A stretch of 64,000 nt of DNA from Microglena sp. YARC (GCA_022414725.1 CM039463.1:73295345-73359344); one strand, 5' to 3'. Positions 27,641 through 38,859 are shown, counted from the stretch's first letter. Numbers and translations are program-made. Notes: generated by a model from the sequence alone, not told the origin.

Positions 27641-30221
27641 TGGGACAGTGGGTAGTGCTGATAAGAGAGAAGAGCAGGAGGATCAGTGCTGTTATCCAGA
27701 GGTCCAGGGGGTTTGCTACTTCCTGTGTCCCTTGAAGGTGTTGGCTTTGGGGTAAGCCTTGTTGGCTGTGGTGCTGGCAACCTGTGGAGTGGTGAGTGTT
27801 TTGATGTTGTTGGTTTTTGGTGGCAGGGATGCAGGTGTAGAAGGTACTATAGGGTTTGGTTTGATTGGGGTTTACCTTGAGAGCAGCTGTTTGGAGGAAG
27901 CTGCTCCAGTCATTTCCCAGTTCAGGGTCTGCTGGGGTGTTGCAGTGCTCACTGGTGATGGCACCTGCTCCAAAGATGTCATCATCATCAGCGGCTTCAT
28001 AGGGTGCAGGTGGCCAAGCTGCAGGTGGATCAGGGGTTTCATGGTTGAGGAGCATGTCAACAATGGCCTTCTGGTAGGTGGTGACATGGTATTCGGGGGG
28101 GTGTCCATCCAGGGAGGTCTTGAGAGCCTTCCATTGGTCCAGGTCACCCTTGGTGTGGGGGTCAAGGGGGCCTTTTCCCTTGGCGGAATTCTTGGAGATC
28201 TCACTCCTGATCATCCAAGTGGCCAGGCAGTTCCAGATCTTGCCTGGCTTGCCCTTGGTCATGGCAGGGTCGTAGTCAGGGAGGAAGGAGGGCCTGAGGG
28301 TGTAGGTAGAGCCACCAGAATGGAGGATGCCTCTGGTGGAGAGGAAGGTTATCAGGACTGTAGCTCTGTTTAAGAGCATGAGGTGGACGCCTCGGTTGGC
28401 TTGTGTTGACCTGGTGATAGGATCATGTAAGTAGAGAGGGATGCCCTCCCTGGTGACAAGGGAGTTGTTAATGTGAGCAGCGGTGGTGACATAATCGCTG
28501 CAGATCTTTTCCCTGGAGATGATGTCCCACAGGTCTGGTGAGTGTAGGTCCTCATCAAGGCCCTCCAGCTCCTTGGGGAGCATCCTCCTCAGAGTAGCGA
28601 GGTAGTGCCTGTTGGATTCCATGATGACTTGGTGCAGTCCAAGGCGGTCTTCAAGGTTGACGATCTGGTCAGTCTTCAAGATCACTGAGCACTGGTAGGC
28701 ATCTGAGGGGATGTTGGAGGGGATGATGAAGAGGCTGTAGTGGTCAGTCCTCCTGATGTGGAGGGGGAGCAGGGACTCAATGGACTCCTTGATTGCGGGA
28801 GTGGCGCACATGGCGCTGGTGACAGTCCTCTTGTCGCGAGTGGTCTCTACCAGCATGAAGTTGAGTGAGTTATGCACTGTCATGGTGTCGTCGTGGTCTT
28901 CTTTGTTAATCAAGGCGAGCTGGAGGATGACCTCGAGCTTCACAAGCCAGTTGGGTTTGTCTTCTGCTTCGATGTTCCTCCAGTCGGAGTGCATGTAAGC
29001 TTCAGAGGCTCGGCGAACCTCCTCGATGTCGTGGAAGTCGAGGTGGTCAGGAGGGGGATAAGTCACTGGGACAGAGAAGCTGAGGGGAGGTGATGGTGAG
29101 GTGAGTTTCCTGGGGGGTCCTGCGACTTCCGCATCATCTGCGGCGTTGGTCTTCTGCCCCTTGGCCTTCTTGGTGGGAGGGGCATGGTCATGGCCAGGGG
29201 CATCAGGGTTGGAGAAGGGTGTGGGAGGGTCAGTGACATCTGTGCCCTGTGCTTCTGTCATATGCTCATCTCCCCCTTCAGCTAGGGGGTCTGGAGATGC
29301 CCCTGGGGCTGGTGGGTGTGCAGGGTTGGTTGTTCTGCCAGGGGGATAGTGGGGAATGGGTACAAGTGTTGTGGCAGTAGGTGCAGTGGGTTGCTCTGAG
29401 AGGACACTTCCACTGGGAGTATGGGTGGGGATCCTGGTCTGCTGACAAACATCAATGATCTGCCAGGCAGGGTTTCTGGTGGACCTGCCCAGGGAGGTAA
29501 GTCTAGTGATGGTGTTGGCTCTAGAGATGGTGCCCTTGGGATAGAGGCTCTCACTGTCTTCAATATAGACTAAGATTTTGCAGGGGATGAGGTGGTTGGT
29601 GTTTACTAGAGGGGTGAGAGTGGGTACCCCTGTCTCAAGGTTTCTGCTTTTGGCTAGGACTGCAAAGTTGCAGAGGTGTTTGATAGTCAGGAGGGGGAGT
29701 TTGTGCAGGTGAGTGGCATGAATGTGGACTGTTACTTTCCACTCTACGGGTGTAGTAGGGGTGCTGCAGACTTGGTCGACATGCTTCTCACTGATGTCGC
29801 CAGCCAGTATGCCAGGGGGCATCTGGCGGAATGCTGCGTTGACATGCCTAGCAACTGAGTCAGGGGTGGTGCAAGCCAAGGCATTGTCAGGGAAGAAGCC
29901 GGGTCTGGGCCTGTTGGTAAGCCTCATGCTGGTGGTGTTGCCAACAATGCCTCCCAGCACCACCTTGATAATCTTGGCATCTTGGGGAATGCCGTGGATG
30001 GGGTAAGTCACAACTGTTTGGTCGCTCAGCTCGGCCGCGAAGGGGTCGATGTTATGGAAGACTGATTCGTCGTTGGGTGACGGAGGGTGGATGGTTGCGT
30101 TAATTTCCTCGTGGGTCTCATAGACTCGGATGGCTCGCTGTAGGTGAGTATCCAGGAAGACGTGGCGTTGCGCGGTGAATCCTCGGGGGGGGTAGAGGAC
30201 GTCCCCTCTGGATTCGAGCAC
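27597..30221 (-). CDS. LINE-2 ORF1 protein
   Basis: About 874 residues with no CCHC knuckle and no recognised RRM. Residues 1-260 and 400-700 look folded; between them is a Pro/Thr/Gly-rich linker with a basic PPTKKAKGQK stretch that could be a nuclear signal. By position it is the RNA-binding ORF1 of the LINE, but sequence alone does not prove that. The frame stays open upstream of the first ATG to about 30440 (with a twice-repeated KPDGS), so the true start may be a non-ATG codon or an ATG lost by mutation. The last ~70 residues, including a hydrophobic run, may be read in the wrong frame. Confidence 0.75.
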   Translation of the reverse strand: MLESRGDVLYPPRGFTAQRHVFLDTHLQRAIRVYETHEEINATIHPPSPNDESVFHNIDPFAAELSDQTVVTYPIHGIPQDAKIIKVVLGGIVGNTTSMRLTNRPRPGFFPDNALACTTPDSVARHVNAAFRQMPPGILAGDISEKHVDQVCSTPTTPVEWKVTVHIHATHLHKLPLLTIKHLCNFAVLAKSRNLETGVPTLTPLVNTNHLIPCKILVYIEDSESLYPKGTISRANTITRLTSLGRSTRNPAWQIIDVCQQTRIPTHTPSGSVLSEQPTAPTATTLVPIPHYPPGRTTNPAHPPAPGASPDPLAEGGDEHMTEAQGTDVTDPPTPFSNPDAPGHDHAPPTKKAKGQKTNAADDAEVAGPPRKLTSPSPPLSFSVPVTYPPPDHLDFHDIEEVRRASEAYMHSDWRNIEAEDKPNWLVKLEVILQLALINKEDHDDTMTVHNSLNFMLVETTRDKRTVTSAMCATPAIKESIESLLPLHIRRTDHYSLFIIPSNIPSDAYQCSVILKTDQIVNLEDRLGLHQVIMESNRHYLATLRRMLPKELEGLDEDLHSPDLWDIISREKICSDYVTTAAHINNSLVTREGIPLYLHDPITRSTQANRGVHLMLLNRATVLITFLSTRGILHSGGSTYTLRPSFLPDYDPAMTKGKPGKIWNCLATWMIRSEISKNSAKGKGPLDPHTKGDLDQWKALKTSLDGHPPEYHVTTYQKAIVDMLLNHETPDPPAAWPPAPYEAADDDDIFGAGAITSEHCNTPADPELGNDWSSFLQTAALKVNPNQTKPYSTFYTCIPATKNQQHQNTHHSTGCQHHSQQGLPQSQHLQGTQEVANPLDLWITALILLLFSLISTTHCPSGNIHSKSNKNRKK

Positions 30222-30424
30222 AGGCTTGGTGCCACTGAGACCTGTCGAGGAGATATTGTTATTTGCGAGGTTCGGATAGCTGCCGTCAGGCTTATGCTTT
30301 CCATTTTGGGGGCTGCCGTCAGGCTTTTGCCCCCCATTGAATCTGCAGGATTCAATAGGACTCTCACCTTCGCCATGATGGACGGTATTATCCCAGTAAG
30401 GGTGGATTTGGGGGAGATGTTGGT

Positions 30425-31840
30425 TTACATTACATTACATTACATTACATGTTAAAGTCTACTTGACACCGCGAGGGTGTATGAGACTCTGTGCTTTAAA
30501 CAAAAAGAAAAAGCACCCACAAAGCAAAAACCCCATTACATCAGGGGTGTGTCGAGGACAAACAAAACCAAACTCCCAACCACCGTTTTGGTGGCGTAGG
30601 TATTAAACCCCTTAGAGCCGGACCCAGATCTCAACCACTTACAGTGGCGGAGGTAAGAAGCTAACAAATGAGAAGTCACAAGAAGAAGAAAAAAAGGGAT
30701 GATAAATTACGGTGCCACTAAGCAGTCCAGGGCTTCCTGTCTTGCTCTTCTACAAGTAGAAAGATAGTCGGCTAGGTTGCTCCAAAAAGACTTAGTGCCA
30801 TTTCCATTCATAAAGGTTCTGAATGTGGAATCGCAGAATTCCACATTCCATACGGTTAAGTTGGTATCCTCATGGACATGCCTATAAATATCTGTAAACA
30901 GCTTCTGGTAGCGGAGGCGAATATCATTATAAAAAGGGCACTCAAACATATGCATTTCATCCTCAGGTTTTTGGAACCCACACATTTGACAGTGTCTCAT
31001 TGAGCGAGGGATGTGTGCTCTATCCACCACCCTCATTCTTTCTGTGTTCAGCCAATGGGAACCCATTCTAAACTGTGCTATAGAACGAATCTGATCCTGC
31101 TTATGTAAGGTTTGGATGGAATGTGTTGTTGCGGAGCAGGGAGACGCAGCAATGGTCGAAGGGAGGTTGAGGGTCGGTGCGTGAGTACAGGTCGTTACTG
31201 GGGAGGCACGACTCGTAGTTCTCACCTGTGAGGAGCTTAGATTGGAAGGGGCCATATCGGAGCATTGTATCGTTGGAGGGTTGTGGGGCTTGAGAGTTGC
31301 AAGTGTTGTGGTGTTGGAAGGCTGTGCTTGTTAGGAGGATACGAAGGACGACAATGTGGATCGTCGCGTTGGAGATGGTATCTTTTCCATAGTAGGGTTT
31401 GGTGGTGATTTTTGATTGTTTGATGCTGGAAGTGGAGATGATATTTTTTTTGATGGTGGTCAGGATTCGTCGGAGGGTGGTGACGATCATCGTGGGATTT
31501 GGTATGCAGGTGCCCCATCCTGGAATATCTGTATAGCAGGTGTTCCAGGATCGCTTCGCGACAGCGTGTCCGCTCGAAACGTGGGGTTGTTCTTCTTGTT
31601 TGGTGTAGATTTGGTAATCCGCCCGGTACGGGGATTTGGTGGTAGAATTTGGTTGGGTGATGCTGGCAGAGGCGTTGGGCGCTTTGATATTCCCTACCTT
31701 TTTCCATGGGTTTTGCTGCGCTCTGGTGCTTCCAGAGCGCTGCTTCCCTGGATTCGAACTGCTCGCTCGCCGACAGTTGAGATGGATCACTTTGGAGGAG
31801 GTGGAGGTGGGGAGCGGTGGATCTGAGATGGGGGCACATT
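30425..31840 (-). mobile_element. LINE-3, 5'-truncated tail of another LINE
   Basis: Ends at 30425-30450 in about five ATGTA units, a pentanucleotide tail unlike that of LINE-1 and LINE-2. The coding part ends at 30707. The 3' UTR (30451-30706) has small hairpins (ACCACCGTTTTGGTGG). Only the C-terminal part is present, the usual outcome of incomplete target-primed reverse transcription. Confidence 0.75.
30707..31255 (-). pseudogene. LINE-3 RT C-terminal zinc-binding region
   Basis: Reads IAQFRMGSHWLNTE, then RSMRHCQMCGFQKPEDEMHMFECPFY: a C-X2-C...H-X4-C finger preceded by a short-helix block, the layout of the zinc-binding tail of L1-type reverse transcriptases. It ends QEALDCLVAP then stop. 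Upstream sequence to 31790 is open in another frame and not recognised, so the fragment is frameshifted. Confidence 0.75.
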
Positions 31841-32056
31841 GCTCAATTCCCTCGCGGGTGTGATCGTTACAAAGCCTAGCGTCGCGGCATTCCGAATCCA
31901 GTTTCCGCTAATGCGGAGGGGAAGTAGCGCCTACGAAATCTGCTCTCGATGTTTGTCGGTTGTTATTTTGGTGAATTTTTTATATTCCACGGAGTGTATT
32001 AAAGCTGATAATAACAGAGCAGGCGCTACGTGGACTCATAGCCATAGGTAAGGGCA
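31841..32056. other. Unassigned, with a 25-bp copia LTR end
   Basis: CCACGGAGTGTATTAAAGC followed by TGATA at about 31985-32008 equals the end of the copia LTR in reverse orientation. The rest matches nothing else here. Confidence 0.5.
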
Positions 32057-32542
32057 GACAGCCCAAAGAAGAGCAGCAAATGCCAGAAAAGCTGACAGGA
32101 TGTCCTGGCGGGTGCGATTAATTCGAAGAAAAATTCGTATGCGTGCGTATGTGTATGCGTGAGGTCCCTAAGGAACGAAACCAGCTCCGCTACCAGTGTA
32201 ACAGCTCAAGGATGCCTACAGCAGCTTGGGGGTTAGTCTAGGGAACAGGCTACGTGATGTATGTTTACGTGTATGTTGGTATGAGTGAACTAGCAGAACA
32301 GGTGGGGTGTTACCTAGGTAGGGGATGTAGAGTTGCTTGGAATGAACGTCTTCGTGGTAGGAGTAGAAGGCTCGTTCCGAGTAGCTCGTGTCTATGTGCG
32401 CAACGTGTGCGTTGTGAGAGATGAGGCAGTACATGGGTATGGTACTGTATCATGTGCGTTCGTCACGTGGCTTACGGGTACGGTGTACCCTTATGCCTTG
32501 CTGGACGGCCAGAGTACCCGTGAAGGGTTCTGTACCGTTACA
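32057..32542 (-). mobile_element. gypsy relic: leader fragment, primer site and 5' LTR
   Basis: 32197-32542 is a 346-bp LTR with the same ends as the complete element but roughly a tenth of positions changed. The primer-binding site (32176-32195) and about 120 bases of leader precede it and match 12100-12241. The internal region and second LTR are gone. Confidence 0.9.
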
Positions 32543-33055
32543 CTATTTATGTTATCCTTCATGTGAGGTGATAGCTTTATGAACACCTGGAATGCGTGCG
32601 CGTTTATTACTCTTCTCTTCTCCATATGCATGCACACTGTTGTACAGTCATCATGGGCACCGGGAGTACCGAAAGTACAGGAACGCAACCTGCGGTCGAC
32701 TCTTTCTCCTTTTCCTATAGCCACGCCAACTTGGCGTTTATCTTTCTTTCCTTCTGTCATTCTGTAACCATTAGAATTTTTTCCTCCACGTTTCTTGTCT
32801 TGCATATTCCTTCGCGAATCCTTATCGTGTCCTTTTGCTCCTCCCCCCAGGTAAACAGTTACCGCACAGCAGATCACTATCAATATGAGGGCCCTTTACC
32901 GACTTTGGCAGACCTCGTTACAGACCATTTACATAGTTCCCTATGTAAATGGTCTGTAACGAGGTCTGTAAATGACAGAGGGGACTCGCAGTTTGTAAAA
33001 GGACTGTAAAAAGTATGTAAGTCCTGGGGTACAGAGCTTTTACAGTGGTGGCTGG
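32543..33055. other. Unassigned sequence rich in TTTACAG/CTGTAAA motifs
   Basis: No gene. From about 32880 it holds many GTTACAG, CTGTAAA and TTTACAG motifs like the array at 44355-44790. It was contiguous with 42471 onward before copia A inserted (duplicated GCTGG at 33051-33055 and 42471-42475). Confidence 0.7.
32911..32966. repeat. Perfect 26-bp inverted repeat with 4-base loop
   Basis: GACCTCGTTACAGACCATTT plus six more bases (32911-32936) is exactly complementary to 32941-32966 around the loop TTCC. Confidence 0.95.
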
Positions 33056-33396
33056 TATCAGCTTTAATACACTCCGTAGAGTGGACAGAGATAATTGCGA
33101 CGGAACAGACGCGCCAATCTATACACGGAGACGAGAATAATGTTACAAGCACAGGAGACCCATTAAGGGGCACCAGTGGAGGAAGGAGCGGCAGCCTGGA
33201 ACCTGATAAGGGTACAGGCTATACAGCACGTGTTAGGGGATCAGGGGACGCAGCCCACCAGAAGAGCTGTCACCGTGTCATGAAGGATGACACAGTCTAC
33301 GGGAAGCTGTTACTATCTACAGCTATAGTTCTAAGGAAGTACAGTAGTAGTCACCAAGACATAAAACGATCAAGTGAACCGCAATTGATGATGATA
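33056..33396 (-). repeat. Copia A 3' LTR
   Basis: 341 bp; ends TATCAGC...GATGATA on the plus strand. Shares blocks with copia B LTRs (CACTCCGT.GAGTGGACAGAG, ACACGGAGACGAGAATAA). Confidence 0.9.
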
Positions 33397-33419
33397 CTCC
33401 ACCTATGACGCAGGTGCCA

Positions 33420-34720
33420 TACAATACTACTTCTCCACCTATGACACCAGGGTCAGAGAACGATAAACTGGTAGCAAACAAAAAATATTACGGAACGGCT
33501 GAAAAACATGAAAACAGAAGAAAGCCTTGTCTAAAATAAAAGGATGAGAAAGGATGAACCAAAAACCACTGTAGTACTCCGAAACTTGTAGCAGCAAAAA
33601 ACTTGGATCATACCGAGCTGGGCTGAAAACAAAATGGAAATGTAACCATCCATGGTAAGCGCAAAAATACGATTCATCCAGAATAGTAGGCACCAAACCA
33701 GAAAAGCACAGGGAGGTCAAACAGAAATCAAACCTTATACCAAAGGAAGGGGAACAACGGTGACTGAAAGAACCGAGAATTTAACCTAAAGAGAAGACTG
33801 AAATATCGTGTGAGAGCAGCACACGAGAGAATCAAAGCCTAAAGGACGCAGACAAGAGGACGCAGACAAGGGGACACTAAAGTCTACTATGGAAAAATAA
33901 AGTCGATGGAAAAATCCACTACCTTAAAAACTATTATTAGCATAGAATTCATGACTAGGTTGGGATGAAAAAACCATGATGAACTGGTTTCTTACTCAAA
34001 GATGGAAGTAAGAAAATTTATGAAAGTTAATTATCATAAATCCCCATCTACGGCACTAACTAAAACATTCTAGGAGATGGGTATCGCACCGCAAAGAACT
34101 TGTACACTCAAGACAAACCAAGCGCCTAACCACAAGCAAACCAAACCTGCAGCAACTGAAAAAATCCAAAGGATGCGAAGTTAAAATTTTCAAGAAACTC
34201 GTGACCAACAAAGGAAAACTCAGTTCAATGAACAATCGAAGTTTAGATGTACAGACACAGTGCAGAAAACCGATTATCCACTTGAAAAATAGTAAACGCA
34301 GAAAAAGGACTTAAATAATTTACTGCAAAGGATAGACTGAAAGGGCGCTTGAAATACATTCGGAAGAACAAGAAAGAGGTGAGCGGCGGTACATCTGCAA
34401 GTACAACTGCAAGATTACCCAGCCCACCAATTCACAGTAAAATCCGAAGGGAAACAACTACTAAACTCCACAAAAAGTTCTAATCACGTGAGGGGCTGGT
34501 GATCCAAAAACAGTGTGGAGTAAAAAAGAAATAGCTAATCAATGATGAGCTCCACCGAATGAACCATCTGCCTAAGGAACTAAGAGTCAGAAACCATCAA
34601 GACGCTATAAGTAACGGTGGTCTGAATTAATTACCACCTTCCACCAAAACCAAGAAAGACAGCTGAAAGGAAGCTGCCTAAACAAAGCGTCGTAACGCTC
34701 CACCAATCTAGACTACCCTT
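33420..34720 (-). other. Copia A 3' non-coding region
   Basis: About 1.3 kb without open frames, closely matching 46980-48360 of copia B. It lies between the truncated RT and the 3' LTR. Confidence 0.75.
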
Positions 34721-34726
34721 AGGCCC

Positions 34727-35365
34727 TTAGGCCCTTAGACTACCATGGGCATGCAAGGATGCCATCTCATCCTTCATAGCAAGCAGCCACTGATCCCTGT
34801 CAGGGTTGGAAGGAAGCATGGCAGCTTTATAAGTTAGTTCAGATGAGGTAGAAATATATGCTCCCACGTACAAGCAGTGTACTTGTACATGAGCAGCACG
34901 GGTATCAGCAGTATCAGCAGTAACCGGTAGTACAGCCCCCAGTGCAGAACTACTGCCTGGTTGAACAAGGCCGGCATTCTTTGCCTCTATATCAACGAAT
35001 CCTGGGTCGACCGGTACACCCCAGCCATACGCAGTATCGGAACCAGACCAGAGTTCAAGGTCATCACTCACACTTTCGGTGACGGCTACATCATCACATG
35101 GGCTTGACCCGGGTAACCCACCAGGGATAGCAGGAGGCGAAGGGAGTAACAACGCCTGCGAGCCATCCGAACTGGTGGCCGGAGGTTGGCGACTATTAGA
35201 CAATGGACCTATGACAGGCTCCACTATGACCTGAGGCTGTCTTAATCCTAGAGCTTCGCCGACGGAACGTGGCGCAGAGGAGGACCTGGCGACCCCCTGA
35301 GATTCGGGTAAATTAAAATTCGGAAAGACAACTCCCACCTGCCCTAAAACTTCACACACAAACAC
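34727..35365 (-). pseudogene. Copia A linker and start of reverse transcriptase
   Basis: About 212 residues, Ser/Pro/Ala-rich, ending in the opening of copia RT: PDRDQWLLAMKDEMASLHAH, matching the family pattern W..AM..E..SL. The frame stops two residues later and no RT catalytic motifs follow, so RT is deleted. Confidence 0.75.
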
Positions 35366-35399
35366 GACACGAACATATCACCGTTTGATGACAGGAGGG

Positions 35400-35780
35400 A
35401 TGCAAGCGGGCACGGGGACCCATACTAATGGGAGAGCCCAGGAAGACAGTTTAGAACTGAACTGGATATAGAGAGTACATCACTACTCTCTACGACCTGG
35501 CGCAACATCGGAACCCAAATATAATAACCCTTACTCACCAGGGAATACCCAACCAGTCTACCAAATAACGCCCTTTTGACTAGCTTGTTGCGTTTCTTCC
35601 CAATACTAAGGTGACATAGCAAGGGCAACCAAACACACGCAACAACGACACATCAGGAACCACACCGTAGAACATCTCATAAAGAGTATGCCACCCTAGT
35701 TGTACAGCCGATTGCGAAGATAACACACTAGCACTCTGCTGAGCAGTGTCATCATCAACAACTCATGCACTGCCACAACT
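35400..35780 (-). pseudogene. Copia A integrase C-terminal fragment
   Basis: Broken frames read TAQQSAS, PDVSLLRVFGC and GRLVGYSLVSKGYYIW, which follow the copia integrase order (PYTPQQN..., ...VS.LR.FGC, GYS...KGY). Compared with copia B (49136-49444), roughly 100 bases between the first two motifs are lost or scrambled. Confidence 0.75.
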
Positions 35781-35823
35781 AATCGAGATCAACCATGCCT
35801 CTATACCACTTAACTAAAAATTC

Positions 35824-36981
35824 CTAAGCCCTATCAGAACTCAAACACTTGAACACAAACTCATGTAGTTGAGGCATACACCTAAGGGGGGGCACCCAAG
35901 GGAAGGACCAGGGGCACGGTAAGACAAAGAACGCGACCTCTGTCGAACCACGGAACGCACCCAGCAGGGGTCCCAAGGATCCTAAGAGAGAAAAAAATCC
36001 ACCAAGATATTTTGCCAAAGAACCTCCACGGCCGCTGGACGAGGGCCAGGACGGCGTCCACTTCGGCCTTTAGCATGGGCAAAGTCCGGCGTTGCGACAC
36101 CTGGGATCACAGAAGGTGGGGAAGCGTTAGGGCGAAGTCGAGATTTGAGGTATGGGAAAAAGGAGACGAGGATGAAAGTGCAGCAAGTCGCACCTGGTGC
36201 AGAAAATCGCACCAATGGCAGAAAATCGCAAATCGCAAGGGCAGAATTCGAAAATTTTTCGCTAGGATGCGAAGAGCAGAGCCAAGGCATGTAAAGGTCC
36301 TAATATCCCGCCGTCGATGATCAGTCAATCCCAAGTCCCCCCCTCTATCGCTCCCGTAGTGGTGCTGACCATACCCCCCTGCTTCCTACCACCTCCAGAA
36401 TCTCAAGGTCCAGACGCGTAGGTAGTTCTCCTCTGGCGAACCCTACGGCAGTGCCGGCGATCCGCCAGCTTGATCGAAAAAATTCTCCAGAAGGTAGCAC
36501 AGAGCCACTAGAGCGCAAGCTCATGCCAGTAGCCGACCGTCGGCTGGGCAGAGCAAAGAGGGTCACAGACGACGTAGACATCAGCAGGGAGCTTGGTCGG
36601 CTTGGCAACCTCCGGGTCCGCAGGCAGAGCCGCAAACACCGGAGAAATGGTAGCGACGTCAAGGACGCGAGCAGACAAAGACGGGGAACCTCCACCGATG
36701 TCCAGCTAGTCGCCGAATTGAGTCTGCACGTCACAGACATCTACGACAGACGGGAGGAGGCGACAGACGGCAGGGGAGGAAAAAGAAGGGAAGATGGAGG
36801 AATGATTGGGGGGGGTTACTTCCACGATGGCGGAAGGATCCTCCTCTCCGGCAGCAGAGGCCGCTGGCGCGCAATCAATCAGCCAATTTGTCGGCATTGC
36901 AAGACTTCGGAACTTCCAGAATGAAGCTCGTTGAAGCCAAGGAGAGGACGACGTAGAAGATGCATTAAGCAGTGGTACCAT
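35824..36981 (-). pseudogene. Copia A gag-side remnant
   Basis: Several short overlapping minus-strand frames between the 5' LTR and integrase, closely matching 49490-50570 in copia B. No intact gag motif or zinc knuckle is visible; the identity rests on position alone. Confidence 0.5.
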
Positions 36982-36997
36982 GCTGGACCCAATGACC

Positions 36998-37121
36998 TAT
37001 CAGCTTTAATACACTCCGTAGAGTGGACAGAGATGATTGCGACGGAACAGATGCGCCAATCTATACACGGAGACGAGAATAATGTTACAAGCAGAGGAGA
37101 CCCATTAAGGGGCACCAGTGG
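36998..37121 (-). repeat. Copia A 5' LTR, first part (split by insertion)
   Basis: Left portion of the LTR, ending in CACCAGTGG at 37121 where the CACTA-like element begins. It continues at 42251. The 3-bp TGG is duplicated (37119-37121, 42248-42250). Confidence 0.92.
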
Positions 37122-37300
37122 CACTCGGGGAAGTGACAATTTCGCTAAATGTAGGCGAAAGACACGATTTGCAGCGGAACTACAGATAAATGTAGGCGTA
37201 CAGTGGACGAAATGTCTCGGCTCACCGCAAACCAGCGATCCCGACAGACACCCAGAACTTTTCGTAGACTGAAGCGTGACCAATAACTCCTCGATCGCAC
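37122..37300. repeat. Left subterminal repeat region of the CACTA-like element
   Basis: Contains AATTTCGCTAAATGTAGGCG, ATAAATGTAGGCGTACAG and CGAAATGTCTCGG, variants of one motif that recurs at 41980-42100. Confidence 0.75.
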
Positions 37301-37668
37301 GTTAACTACTGAGTTGTAATACGCGAAGGGGTATGCAGCTTTCTGTCGCTCGAGGGTCTGTTAGCAACCTTTTCGAGGGGTCATTCTTGCGAACCTGCGA
37401 AGCTCTGCCAGCGATTCCGAGATAAGGTGAACAATTAGGCAACGAAGTACTAGCGCGAACTTCTTGTTGGCGAATAGCTTTCATTCGGGAAAAGGTCACC
37501 TGAAGTCACCGATGTGCTGTCGCTGCATGCGTCAAAAATGGCGCTGTTGTAGGGCGAAACCAAGACGATTTTAATCACTGTGATGAAAGCCTAAGTCACA
37601 CTGAAATATTATTGTGACTTGCTATGACCTGTCAGTGCTCTTACTAATTTTGATATATGTTTTCGCAG

Positions 37669-37768
37669 GGTGTCCTTTCACCAGCCTTTCACGTACATTT
37701 AGCCAAGGCGGATTGGACGCGGCATGGCAAAATGGCCGTACGATTAGAGCCTTTGCAATATGGCCAAG
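37669..37768 (+). CDS. Exon-like piece in the CACTA-like element
   Basis: 100 bases between TTTCGCAG and GTAAGCC, open in one frame (GVLSPAFHVHLAKADWTRHG). Splice-site matches are good but no neighbouring exon can be placed with certainty and the protein is not recognised. Confidence 0.3.
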
Positions 37769-37998
37769 GTAAGCCACGCCAACCTTCATTCTACCTCTCG
37801 TACTCCTACATGATATTCTTCCCTCCCTCGCCCAACGCATGTGTTCGTTGCTACTTGATATTTTTGGCGTCCTGCTTTGTTACCTCCTTTCTTTCCAGCT
37901 TTCTTTTCGCAACGCCCTCTGCCGCCTTCCGCATGGACAAGCGCGGGGTAGTGCGTCAGATTGTTTTTGAAATTTGACCAATGCTCTCGTCCTATCTC

Positions 37999-38759
37999 CT
38001 ACACAAATTCCCTTACATCGGTTCCGCTAATTCTCGCAACCGATCCGTCTATGCTAGACCTGTGTAGGTTGTCAGTGCATCTGCTGGATGCATGGTATCT
38101 TGCAGCCAGCGGCCCTTTCGTCGTCAACTCCTCAACCAGGAAGCCCGGTCGGCGCTGCTGTACTGCCACCGCATGAATAAGCTGCATAAATTGCAGCATC
38201 TCGGCAGCCCACCCGACGTTGCTCTGGACACGGTCAAATATGGTGGTATGTGGAGAGTACTGTCCCAGGAGCATGGCTTCAGCTTGGGGTGGCAGCATGA
38301 TTAGTTGGCTCTGTGCAAAGTAGGATGCTGGGACAACTTGCTCCCAACTCTTATGTGAGTCATCCTTCCACCTGTTCTCTCCTGGGCCTGAGTAGAGCTT
38401 GAAAGGACATGGGGCCTTACACTCTAGTGGGATCATGCACTGCCCTGGCTGCATGGTGCCCTTGAGCATTGTATCAGGAGATCATGCGTGGCAGTTATCC
38501 CTTGAGACCCTGCATGATAGATGGTGGCAGGACTGTGTATATTTGGCTGACGCACTAGACCCATGTCCATGGCATGCATCTTCACATTGGGTTCACTCGT
38601 AGTGGTTGTGGTAGTCTTGGAACGTTGCCTCTTGCGTTGTGGTGGAGACTGGTTCTCCTTGCTTTGCTGGGTGTTGGGTGACAGTCCAACCTTGTCTTTA
38701 TGCTTGGGTCTTTCGGATCCATTCTGCATGGTAAACTCAGGCAAGTGCGGACAATGCAA
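37999..38759 (-). CDS. Hypothetical gene in the CACTA-like element
   Basis: Two overlapping minus-strand frames that look protein-like. The upstream one (38433-38759) has a basic QRKRQRSK stretch. The downstream one (37999-38469) reads YSGPGENRWKDDSHKSWEQV and VGWAAEMLQFMQLIHAVAVQ. An acceptor-like CATGCAG near 38450 could join them. I do not recognise either part and find no DDE or zinc-finger motif. It could be a degraded transposase or a captured gene. Confidence 0.35.
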
Positions 38760-38859
38760 GGCTGGGGTAGGACCTGAGGTTCAGGTACCTAAGCTTGAGG
38801 CAGGTTGTACTTCCAGGGGGATCTCCCTACCAATACGCAAAAACAACACAAAGGGTGTC

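Larger units (their letters stand above)
15270..30424 (-). mobile_element. LINE-2: near full-length Dualen/RandI-like LINE with two endonucleases
   Basis: About 11.3 kb of LINE once the 3.85-kb DNA transposon at 18199-22051 is removed. On the minus strand: ORF1, a Cys-rich frame, a Josephin-like cysteine protease, APE endonuclease, RT, linker, RNase H, zinc finger and restriction-like endonuclease (RLE), then a 3' UTR with a stem-loop and an AATTTC-type tail. APE plus RLE plus RNase H plus cysteine protease in one element is the hallmark described for Dualen/RandI of green algae. Several frameshifts and the DNA transposon make it inactive. Its 5' end abuts the tail of another LINE at 30425. 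Confidence 0.92.

Noticed and set aside
31740..31770. tRNA B box (AGTTCGAATCC on the minus strand)
   Set aside because: Flanking bases do not form a T-arm stem and there is no A box at the right distance.
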